The position numbers and the translations under genes are program-made. A model generated the notes under the pieces. It was not told the origin of the DNA. It searched no databases and was given only the letters and a program-made list of their open reading frames with translations. A stretch of DNA of 6,157 nt, from the NCBI GenBank assembly GCA_033720975.1, contig JAWWBL010000101.1:1-6157 (forward strand), in the 5' to 3' direction. The stretch is from JAWWBL01 sp033720975 (GTDB taxonomy: Bacteria; Actinomycetota; Acidimicrobiia; Spongiisociales; ZC4RG35). Numbering within the stretch: position 1 is the first letter of the stretch; each line of letters opens with the position of its first letter. Positions 1 to 6,157 of this stretch are shown piece by piece.

Positions 1-1017
1 CCCCTCGAAACCGATCGCCTGCTGATCCGCTCCCCAGTCCTCACCGACTCCACAGCTTTGCATGCCCGGCGCAACGACCCCGAGGTGGCACGCCTGCAGG
101 ACTGGACCCTCCCATGGGGAATGGAGAGAGCCGAAGCCCTCATCGAGGAAGCGGTGGCCATGGACGGTCCAACCAACGACGAGTGGTGGATGGCGATCGT
201 CGAGTCCAAAGGCTCCGGCGCCACCCTGGGAGACCTTGCAATCTTCCTGAGTTTCGAGGGCCAGGTTGCAGAGATCGGCTACACCTTTGCCTCCGAACAC
301 TGGGGCAAGGGCTACGCGGTCGAAGCCGTTGCGGCTCTGATCGACTGGTTGTTCAACCAGGCCGATGTGCGGCGGATCAGCGCCATGGTTCACCCCGACA
401 ACGTCGCCTCGGCACAAGTACTCGAGCGCAACGGGTTCCTGTGGGAAGGGCACACGCGGATGTCCTATTGGGTGGACGGTGAAGGAAGCGACGACTGGAT
501 CTACGGACTTCTGCCCGACGATTGGGCGGCCTGGACAAAACGACCGCGCCACAGGCCCGAAGCGATCCGACTCGTCGAGATCGACCATTCGAACGCAGAA
601 GCCGCGTACGAGTTGGTCACGCACCGGACACAGCGGGCATTCGTAGCGCCGATGGACTGGTCATTCGCCGATGCGCTCTTTCCGGAGATCTACGACGGGG
701 CACCGTTGGTGCCCTGGTATCGGGCTGTCGAAGCCGATGGTGAGCTCGTCGGGTTTGTGATGCTCGCCTGGGTCACCGAAACCGAACCCGAGCCCTACTT
801 ATGGCGCCTGCTCGTGGACCGCATGCACCAGCGACGAGGGATCGGCTCGCTGATCCTCGAGGAGATCGAGAATGTCTGTCGGGCGCAAGGCTGGAAGACA
901 CTGCGTACCAGTTGGGTTGAGGGGCGTGGGTCGCCGGCGCCGTTCTATTTGAAACATGGGTTTGTCCCGACAGGTGAGATCGAGGACGGCGAGACCGTAG
1001 CTGCCAAGGACCTTTGA
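1..1017 (+). CDS. Tandem GNAT-family N-acetyltransferase (two domains), 5' end cut by the window
   Basis: The protein carries two GNAT folds that would each use acetyl-CoA to acetylate an amine; the substrates are unknown. The frame is open to base 1 and already reads LETDRLLIR, the usual first strand of RimJ/RimL-like domains, so the true start lies just outside the window and the TTG at 58 is not the start. Numbering from base 1 gives 338 visible residues. Domain 1 (about 1-176) has the acetyl-CoA loop WGKGYA (101-106) followed by HPDNVASAQVLERNGF (131-146), typical of RimJ-type enzymes. Domain 2 (about 187-338) has the canonical QRRGIG loop (277-282) and SPAPFYLKHGF followed by TGEIEDGE, which resembles diamine (BltD-like) acetyltransferases; Tyr316 is the likely general acid. 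Cytoplasmic. The stop is TGA at 1015-1017, 49 bases before the next gene on the same strand. Family assignment is firm; any specific substrate is inference. Confidence 0.93.
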   Translation, partial: PLETDRLLIRSPVLTDSTALHARRNDPEVARLQDWTLPWGMERAEALIEEAVAMDGPTNDEWWMAIVESKGSGATLGDLAIFLSFEGQVAEIGYTFASEHWGKGYAVEAVAALIDWLFNQADVRRISAMVHPDNVASAQVLERNGFLWEGHTRMSYWVDGEGSDDWIYGLLPDDWAAWTKRPRHRPEAIRLVEIDHSNAEAAYELVTHRTQRAFVAPMDWSFADALFPEIYDGAPLVPWYRAVEADGELVGFVMLAWVTETEPEPYLWRLLVDRMHQRRGIGSLILEEIENVCRAQGWKTLRTSWVEGRGSPAPFYLKHGFVPTGEIEDGETVAAKDL

Positions 1018-1032
1018 GCCGCCCAAACTCCG

Positions 1033-1060
1033 CGGACGGTCCCGATCAGCGGCTTAGGCT
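1033..1060 (+). promoter_or_regulatory. Possible leaderless promoter for the DUF2254 gene
   Basis: A TAGGCT box at 1055-1060 fits the TANNNT -10 pattern common in actinobacteria. It ends six bases before the ATG at 1067, so transcription would begin on or next to the start codon. No spaced Shine-Dalgarno sequence is seen, since the purines GGGA directly abut the ATG, which fits leaderless translation. The -35 region is weak: CGGACG at 1033-1038, 16 bases upstream, matches only three of six consensus positions. Read-through from the acetyltransferase gene is an alternative source of transcript. Confidence 0.35.
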
Positions 1061-1066
1061 CCGGGA

Positions 1067-2350
1067 ATGCCCAGCCTTTGGGAGCTCGTCCAGCGGATCA
1101 GAGAGAGCCTCTTCTTCATCCCGACTTTGGTTCTCATCGGTTGTGCGACGATTGCCGGGCTCGCCCTGTTGGCCGACGACCGTGGGTCAGCACTTCTGGA
1201 CAGCCTTCCCCTGCTCTCCACAACTGCCGCGGGCGGACGCGCCATCGCCGGGACCGTGGCCGGCGCGACCATCACTGTCGCCGCCATCGTCTTCTCGCTG
1301 ACGGCGCTGTCAACGCAAATGGCTTCCAGCCAGTACTCGCCTCGCGCTCTCGGCAGCTTCTTGGACGACCGATTCCAACAGTTCATCATCGGTCTCGTCG
1401 TCGGGACTTTCACCTACTCGTTGCTCATCCTCGCCGGTTTGAGCGACGTGCTGTCCTCGTCGGCGGCGGCGCAGAGTCTCTCGGTCACGTTCGCCGTGCT
1501 GCTGGGTGTTGCATCGGCGGTGGGGATCATCGCCTACATCGATCACTCCCTCCACCACATGCAGATCGACTCGGTCGTACGCCGCATCGCCATGACCACG
1601 GTGGAATCGATCCGGCACCATCGCTCGCGTGACCGGGAGCACACCGAGATGTCCGACGAAGGAGCTCCCAAGGGGGATGCCGTCGTAGTCGAGGCCAGGT
1701 CCACAGGATGGGTGCAAGGCATCGACGTCTCGAAGCTGATGGAGAACATCCCTGCGGGCGCCACAGCCCGGGTCAATGTCGGGCCTGGCGAAGCCGTCAG
1801 CCGTGGGGACTCGATCATCACTATGTGGTCAGAGGAAAACCTGTCCGAGTCGACTTTCCCTCGTCTGAGAAGCGCTATTCGAATAACCCCGAAGCGGTCG
1901 ATATCCGCAGACCCTGGCTTCGGTATCCGCCTCCTGGTCGACATCGCCTTGCGCGCCCTCTCTCCTGGAGTCAACGACCCCTCAACTGCTGTGGATGTGA
2001 TCCATCATCTCAAGATCCCCGTGCGCGAGATCCTGCTCTCCACGGCGCCAGACCGGGTTGTCCGCGGATCCGAGGGTCGCCGGATCTTCCTGCCTGAGCT
2101 GACGTCGCGCTCCGACAACGTCCACTCCGCGTTCACCGAGATACGACTGGCAGCGCGGTCACAGCCCCCCGTCTTCGCTGCACTGATCGACGTTCTGGAG
2201 GACCTCGAACGCGAGAATCAGGATGGCGACCTTCCAGGGCGCGTGACCGCCATCTCGGAGCAGTTGGAGCTGACGCTGCAAGCCGTTCGCGACTCGGACC
2301 TGCCTGAGCCTGACCTCCGCCGATTACTCGGGTCTCGCCACGACCGGTAG
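1067..2350 (+). CDS. DUF2254 family integral membrane protein
   Basis: A 427-residue membrane protein of the DUF2254 family, whose biochemical role is not established. Four hydrophobic helices can be read near residues 16-36, 58-82, 104-125 and 137-158. The family signature lies around helix 2: an AGTVAGATITVAAIVFSLT stretch followed by Q-ASSQYSPR (to residue 93). The second signature, DPGFGIRLLVDIALRALSPG then VNDPSTAVD, spans 282-310. Residues about 206-255 (GWVQGID, then VGPGEAVSRGDSI) look like a small beta-rich barrel, which would be cytoplasmic if the His/Arg-rich stretch 182-190 obeys the positive-inside rule. The length is normal for the family. The ATG at 1067 is the credible start: an in-frame TAG lies at 1055-1057 and the three codons between are not starts. 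It is co-directional with the acetyltransferase and convergent with the large gene to its right. Family certain, function unknown. Confidence 0.93.
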   Translation: MPSLWELVQRIRESLFFIPTLVLIGCATIAGLALLADDRGSALLDSLPLLSTTAAGGRAIAGTVAGATITVAAIVFSLTALSTQMASSQYSPRALGSFLDDRFQQFIIGLVVGTFTYSLLILAGLSDVLSSSAAAQSLSVTFAVLLGVASAVGIIAYIDHSLHHMQIDSVVRRIAMTTVESIRHHRSRDREHTEMSDEGAPKGDAVVVEARSTGWVQGIDVSKLMENIPAGATARVNVGPGEAVSRGDSIITMWSEENLSESTFPRLRSAIRITPKRSISADPGFGIRLLVDIALRALSPGVNDPSTAVDVIHHLKIPVREILLSTAPDRVVRGSEGRRIFLPELTSRSDNVHSAFTEIRLAARSQPPVFAALIDVLEDLERENQDGDLPGRVTAISEQLELTLQAVRDSDLPEPDLRRLLGSRHDR

Positions 2351-2407
2351 GCAGGTGCCCTCTCCCCCAGATGGTGACACGCCAGGGTCGTTCTGATTGC
2401 TACCGAT

Positions 2408-5400
2408 TCACTCCACGGCCACAGCGATGAGGCTTCCCTCCGCGGTGAGGACGAAAATCGCATTTCCCTTAACGACCGCGGGACTGCCGAACAATGACTC
2501 TCCAACGTCGAATCGCCAGATTTCTTCACGCGTCTCGGGATCCACGGCGAACAGGACACCATCCTGGGTCCCCAGGTAGATGATTCCACCTGCCATCACC
2601 GGCGAGCCGCTGATCGGGCTCTCGGCGTTGAAGACCCCCTCGAGCTGGCGGTTGGTCTTGGCTTCGATGGCGACCAGCCTCCTGTTGTCCACCAGGTAGA
2701 TGACGCCGTCGTGGACGATCGGTGCGAACTGAAGACCGAACTGGAAGGTCGAGACGATCTGAGGTGACAACGCGTTGACCGGCTGGCGGCCGCAGAACCC
2801 CGCTTCGGTGAGCCAGATCTCACCGATCGAAAGCGGGATGTAAACGATGCCGCCGGAGATGATCGGAGCGCTCGCCGGTGGGAGCGTGCCGTACTGCCGG
2901 TCACAGACCAGCTCCACTTCCGGCTCGGGCGGTGTCGGGTCTTCCCCGGCGGGGTCATCGTCGCCCGGCTCCGGTTCCGGCCTGTCCGTCAGGTCACCGC
3001 CCGAGGGGTCGAGGACGCCGTCTCCCTCGTCTTCGGGGATCTCAGGGCCCGCGGGGAGTTGGAGAAGATGGAGAACTCCGTTCTGATCGACCACGTAGAG
3101 AATGTCGTCGCTGAATGCCATGGGCCGGTCGATCGGCCCCAGGGGGTCCTCCTCAGAACCTCGGTAAGTCCACAGCTCGCGTCCGTCGATGTCGAAGCTG
3201 TAGATCACTCCAGCGTCGGTGCCGACGATGATCTCGGCTCCGGAGCGGCGTTCCACGATCAGCGGAGCACCCTTGACGACTCCTACCACCGACTTCGGAG
3301 CCGGCCAGATCTCGGTGCCCGTCAGGGCGTTGCGTGCGTAGACGAGGCCGTCCTCGGTTCCGACCACGAGAAGTGGCAGTCCGGGGCCCATCGTTTGGGT
3401 GAGCACCTTGATCGCTGGTGGGGACGACGCTTGGCCGGCCAGGGAAACATTTGCCCGTTCGCCCATGTTTGCCTCTTCGCTGCCCATGTTGACCAGGATC
3501 AGCTCCGAGTTGGGGATGTTGGTGGTGACGATCAGCTGGCGCCCATAGGCCACCGGATCGGTGAGGAACGAGCCACCAGGAGTCACGTCGAAGTAGCGGC
3601 CCAGAGGAGTCCGAAAATCGCCGAACTCGAACACTCCGGTCCGGGCCTCTCCTCCCCTGAACTCGATTGTTCCGAACACACCATTCTCGGGTATGGGGAC
3701 AACCGTGTCCTCCATCCGAGGCATCGTGGTGGTCGTGGGCTCGGGATCCGAAACCTCCTGAGTTGGATTCAGAAACGTGAAGAGGGCAAAAGCCAGGCCA
3801 ACGGATAGGGCCGCGACTCCTGCTGCAACACCGACCAGGGCGCCCGTCCCCAGCCTGCGGCGGGGTCGCCGGCGTACCAGGCCCTTTGCCTGTCGCTGAG
3901 CCGGGCTGAGGATCACATCGGTCCCGGCCAAACCTGCCGCCTCCAGCGCCTCGTCGATGTGCGCGGTGAGCTCCTCGCTGTCGACTTCGACGTTCGTGTC
4001 CACTTCATAAGCGTGACCAACAGAGTCGAGCGATCTCCACTCCTCCATCCAGTCAGCGGGAACGTGCTGCTCTACCTGACGCAGGGCGCGAGCGACGGGA
4101 ACCGCAACGTCGTCATCCCATACCCCTGCCGACTCAACGGCCCGGGCGGCCAACATCGGGCTGCCGATCTGCAGCGCCAGGGCGGCTGCTTCGACACCCA
4201 GATCCGGATCCTTCTCCCGATGAGAGCGGATGCACATGAGATGTGCTGCTGAGTCGAACCAGCGAGCCTGAAGCAGGGCGTCGGTGAGGTCCTCAGCCTC
4301 CTTCTGCGGCCAGGGCTCTGAGTCCGGGGTGAGAGAGACTCTGACCTCCTGAGCGTGCAGGCGCCATCTCCACCCGTCGATGCCCGCCGGGGTGGATGCC
4401 TCGGCTGCATCCAGGGCCTCGCGGGCTTTGTCGACCTCACCGGTGCCTGCGTAGGCGCGGGCCAGCCCGACCAACGCCACGTTCTCCCATTGTGGGAGTG
4501 ATCGCCGGATGATCTCGAGGACGGAGTGAGCCTCAGAGATGGCTTGCTCATAGCGAGCGAAGTTGAGTGCCCCCTCCAGGCGCGCTAGTCCGGCGATGAA
4601 GGCGGGCACGTCGGCTCCGGTCTCTTGGGCTATCGCCTCAGCCCGCTCCACTGCCTCGAGAGCCTCCGCCGCCCTACCGGTTCCAAAGAGGGCGCGAGCC
4701 CAGTAGGCCTCGCGAGCCCCGAGGATGACACGATCCCCGTCCTTGGCGTGGTCTCGCAGAGTCGAAAACTCGGCTTCCGCGTTCCGGAACTCCCCGCGAT
4801 CGAACATGACCCAGGCGGCATGCCAATGTGCGTTGTCCTTTTGGGCGGCGGTTCCGTTGGCATCGACCAGGGCCCGACCAACCTCCATCGCTCTGTCCGC
4901 TTCAAGCGGAAATCCAAGCCGCGCCAGCTCCCTGGCCTGAAGGGTGAGAAGCGATCCCTGCTTGGCCGGCTCCCCAACATGAACGGCTTGCCATGCACCG
5001 ATGGCGGCAAGGGCCTCGGATCGTTGCGGATGCTGGAGGTTGCTGGCGACCTCGGCCGCGAACTGCAAGGCATCGACGAGTGGAGACCCTTCGAGGTTGC
5101 GAATGGCCACCTCGAGATCGGCCGATGCCGCAAGTGTCTCGCCGGCAGCGCTTCGGTGAGCAGCTCGAGACAGATGGAGCTGGCCCTCGGTCACCTTGGA
5201 GTAGAAATTGCCGTGCTCCCCGGCTGCCAGAGCTGCATCGACCGCTACAGCGGTGGCTTCTCCAAGAGCTACCGGGACGAGGTGGTCGGCCGCTTTCTGG
5301 TATTGCCCGGCAGCCAGATACGCCAAGCCGATCTCAGTCGGATCCCCACCGAGAGCAGCCAACGCCTCCGCCCACTTGCCCGCCAGATAAGAGGTTCTGC

Positions 5401-5599
5401 TTGCAGACTTGGGCTCGGGGGTGTTCTCTGACTTTGCGATGCCCTCAGCGGTGTCCAGCACATGGCCGGCGTCGACGAGCTGTTCCACCGCTGTGAGGAC
5501 CTCGTCGGCTTCGATCTTCAACGCCTCGACCGCCTCGTCCACGCGAATCGGTCGACCCGCGACCGCGAGCAGGGTGATCAGATCCTCGGTGTGTGCCAT
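2408..5599 (-). CDS. Winged-helix/TPR membrane protein with extracytoplasmic PQQ-like beta-propeller
   Basis: A 1063-residue single-pass membrane protein that I cannot name. Residues 1-55 form a winged-helix-like segment (DLITLLAVAGRPI, a helix over VDEAVEALK, then EVLTAVEQLVDAGHVLDT), as found after the NTPase in STAND proteins. About 70-505 is an alpha solenoid with TPR-like units, clearest at 255-290, 293-330, 332-368 and 371-402. RRRPRRR (576-582) precedes a hydrophobic helix (587-610), so by the positive-inside rule the N-terminal part is cytoplasmic and the C-terminal part outside. A PTTTTMP linker follows. Residues about 640-1063 are a PQQ/YVTN-like propeller with repeats such as GTEDGLVYARNALTGTEIW (747-765), GTDAGVIYSFDIDGRELW (793-810) and GTQDGVLFAVDPETREEIW (1010-1028). 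An acidic, Pro-rich loop (852-897) interrupts it, with Cys899 and Cys936 nearby. There is no signal peptide. The ATG start is fixed by an in-frame TAG immediately upstream (5600-5602), with a weak GGGA ribosome site at 5605-5608. Likely role, by inference: sensing or scaffolding across the membrane. Enzymatic PQQ use is not indicated. Confidence 0.92.
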   Translation of the reverse strand: MAHTEDLITLLAVAGRPIRVDEAVEALKIEADEVLTAVEQLVDAGHVLDTAEGIAKSENTPEPKSASRTSYLAGKWAEALAALGGDPTEIGLAYLAAGQYQKAADHLVPVALGEATAVAVDAALAAGEHGNFYSKVTEGQLHLSRAAHRSAAGETLAASADLEVAIRNLEGSPLVDALQFAAEVASNLQHPQRSEALAAIGAWQAVHVGEPAKQGSLLTLQARELARLGFPLEADRAMEVGRALVDANGTAAQKDNAHWHAAWVMFDRGEFRNAEAEFSTLRDHAKDGDRVILGAREAYWARALFGTGRAAEALEAVERAEAIAQETGADVPAFIAGLARLEGALNFARYEQAISEAHSVLEIIRRSLPQWENVALVGLARAYAGTGEVDKAREALDAAEASTPAGIDGWRWRLHAQEVRVSLTPDSEPWPQKEAEDLTDALLQARWFDSAAHLMCIRSHREKDPDLGVEAAALALQIGSPMLAARAVESAGVWDDDVAVPVARALRQVEQHVPADWMEEWRSLDSVGHAYEVDTNVEVDSEELTAHIDEALEAAGLAGTDVILSPAQRQAKGLVRRRPRRRLGTGALVGVAAGVAALSVGLAFALFTFLNPTQEVSDPEPTTTTMPRMEDTVVPIPENGVFGTIEFRGGEARTGVFEFGDFRTPLGRYFDVTPGGSFLTDPVAYGRQLIVTTNIPNSELILVNMGSEEANMGERANVSLAGQASSPPAIKVLTQTMGPGLPLLVVGTEDGLVYARNALTGTEIWPAPKSVVGVVKGAPLIVERRSGAEIIVGTDAGVIYSFDIDGRELWTYRGSEEDPLGPIDRPMAFSDDILYVVDQNGVLHLLQLPAGPEIPEDEGDGVLDPSGGDLTDRPEPEPGDDDPAGEDPTPPEPEVELVCDRQYGTLPPASAPIISGGIVYIPLSIGEIWLTEAGFCGRQPVNALSPQIVSTFQFGLQFAPIVHDGVIYLVDNRRLVAIEAKTNRQLEGVFNAESPISGSPVMAGGIIYLGTQDGVLFAVDPETREEIWRFDVGESLFGSPAVVKGNAIFVLTAEGSLIAVAVE

Positions 5600-5624
5600 C
5601 TATGTCCCGTCTTCTGGAAGGTCC

Positions 5625-5670
5625 CTCAGCCGAGGCGAGGATAACCGTGCAATCGCGGCTGAGTTAGCCG
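5625..5670. repeat. Overlapping inverted repeats upstream of the large membrane-protein gene
   Basis: CTCAGCCG at 5625-5632 is perfectly complementary to CGGCTGAG at 5656-5663, with a 23-base spacer. The second arm also takes part in a shorter hairpin, CGGCT-GAGTT-AGCCG (5656-5670), so the two foldings exclude each other. The repeats lie 26-71 bases upstream of the ATG at 5599. Possible readings are a repressor operator or a leader structure in the mRNA. A terminator for the oxidoreductase gene is less likely, because no T-tract follows either stem. Confidence 0.5.
5638..5643 (-). promoter_or_regulatory. Possible -10 box for the large membrane-protein gene
   Basis: On the minus strand this reads TATCCT, four of six matches to TATAAT. 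It lies between the two arms of the inverted repeat, which would put a transcription start near 5631 and give a leader of about 30 bases. No good -35 is found at 16-18 bases: the hexamer there is TAACTC. The position suits an operator overlapping a promoter, but the match alone is weak. Confidence 0.25.
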
Positions 5671-5739
5671 AGTCAGATCTCCCAATAACGCTTTCAACGA
5701 GGTTTCGGAGTCGATGTGTCTGGGGCGTCGGTCGGTGAC

Positions 5740-6157
5740 CTAGATGACCACAACGGTTTTCCCGGTGGCATGAAACTCGCCCTGCCGTTGCAGGGCGGCG
5801 GGGACTTCCGGGAGCGTTACGCGGTCGGAGATGACACTGCGCACCTCACCGGAAGCGAGAAGCCGGCCAAGTTCCTCGAGGTCTTCAGGGCGCACCCGCG
5901 CCAGGAACATCCCACCGAACCGCTGTGAGGTCAACTTGAAGTAAGCCACGGTCCTCATCAGTCTCGGTAGCGGTCCCACCAGTCGGCCCTTGGGACCACC
6001 GAACACGACGTACCTGCCCTCCGGTTTCATGAGCTTGCGCAGTTTCCGAAGTGGCGTCGTTCCCGGACCGTCGAAGACCAGGTCGTAATTCTCATCCAGC
6101 CTGGTGAAGTCCTCCCTGGTGTAATCGATGACGACGTCGGCGCCGATCGACCTCGCA
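5740..6157 (-). CDS. Zinc-independent NAD(P)-dependent MDR oxidoreductase, C-terminal part (5' end cut by the window)
   Basis: The C-terminal 138 residues of a medium-chain dehydrogenase/reductase, related to NAD(P)-dependent alcohol dehydrogenases and quinone oxidoreductases; it would move hydride between NAD(P)H and a carbonyl or quinone substrate in the cytoplasm. The frame continues without a stop to the right edge, so the Met codon at 6028-6030 is internal. The visible part begins ARSIGADVVIDYTREDF, the end of the Rossmann beta-2 region that follows the nucleotide-binding glycine motif, which lies outside the window. Then come YDLVFDGPG, GRYVVFGGP, and the typical tail with DLEELGRLLASGEVRSVI, LPEVPAALQ and ATGKTVVVI. 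No zinc ligands are visible, in keeping with this subgroup, although the N-terminal half where they would lie is not seen. The stop is TAG at 5740-5742, 140 bases before the next minus-strand gene. Substrate not predictable. Confidence 0.9.
   Translation of the reverse strand, partial: ARSIGADVVIDYTREDFTRLDENYDLVFDGPGTTPLRKLRKLMKPEGRYVVFGGPKGRLVGPLPRLMRTVAYFKLTSQRFGGMFLARVRPEDLEELGRLLASGEVRSVISDRVTLPEVPAALQRQGEFHATGKTVVVI

Noticed and set aside
58..60. TTG as the start of the first acetyltransferase
   Set aside because: The frame is open to the window edge, and the 19 residues before this codon are the expected first strand of the GNAT domain.
2350..2407. Terminator between the convergent genes
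   Set aside because: Only a short GGCA/TGCC pairing with a two-base gap is present at 2350-2359, with no T-tract and no long stem on either strand.
2411..3682. PQQ-dependent dehydrogenase activity for the propeller
   Set aside because: Only the repeat pattern of PQQ-like propellers is visible. The order and length do not fit a quinoprotein dehydrogenase, and I see no convincing cofactor-site motif such as an adjacent Cys pair.
3059..3808. Open plus-strand frame of about 250 codons
   Set aside because: It lies wholly antisense to the large minus-strand gene, across its membrane helix and propeller, whose protein sequence is clearly real. The plus-strand translation has no recognisable domain.
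4625..5431. Open plus-strand frame of about 270 codons
   Set aside because: It is antisense to the TPR region of the large gene and has no domain-like content. Long antisense frames are common in GC-rich genes.

Overview
The window is GC-rich DNA with dense, well-behaved reading frames and short gaps. It looks like a bacterial chromosome, most likely actinobacterial. The supports are the composition, a gene that seems to be translated without a leader, Thr-rich linkers outside the membrane and the DUF2254 protein. An acidimicrobial or similar environmental lineage is a guess from style, not something the sequence proves. I see no rRNA, tRNA, CRISPR array, insertion sequence, phage gene or plasmid origin.

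Layout, left to right. (1) A plus-strand gene, cut by the left edge and ending at 1017, encodes two GNAT acetyltransferase domains in tandem. (2) After a 49-base gap, a plus-strand DUF2254 membrane protein runs from 1067 to 2350; its -10-like box sits where a leaderless transcript would start on the ATG. (3) A 57-base gap separates it from a convergent gene. I see no convincing terminator in that gap. (4) A 1063-residue minus-strand gene (5599 down to 2408) fills half the window. It encodes a winged-helix segment, a long TPR solenoid, one membrane helix and an extracytoplasmic PQQ-like beta-propeller. (5) A 140-base gap upstream of it (5600-5739) holds a cluster of inverted repeats around a -10-like box. 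(6) The right edge cuts a minus-strand gene for a zinc-independent medium-chain oxidoreductase, of which the C-terminal 138 residues are visible.

The genes do not form one obvious pathway. The acetyltransferase and the DUF2254 gene are co-directional and could be partly co-transcribed. The large membrane protein appears to be its own unit. It is the only unusual item: its cytoplasmic half looks like the C-terminal part of a STAND-type signalling ATPase, but no NTPase domain lies before it, and it is joined through the membrane to an external propeller. The other genes are ordinary members of known families, and I do not see a multi-gene system that I would call new.
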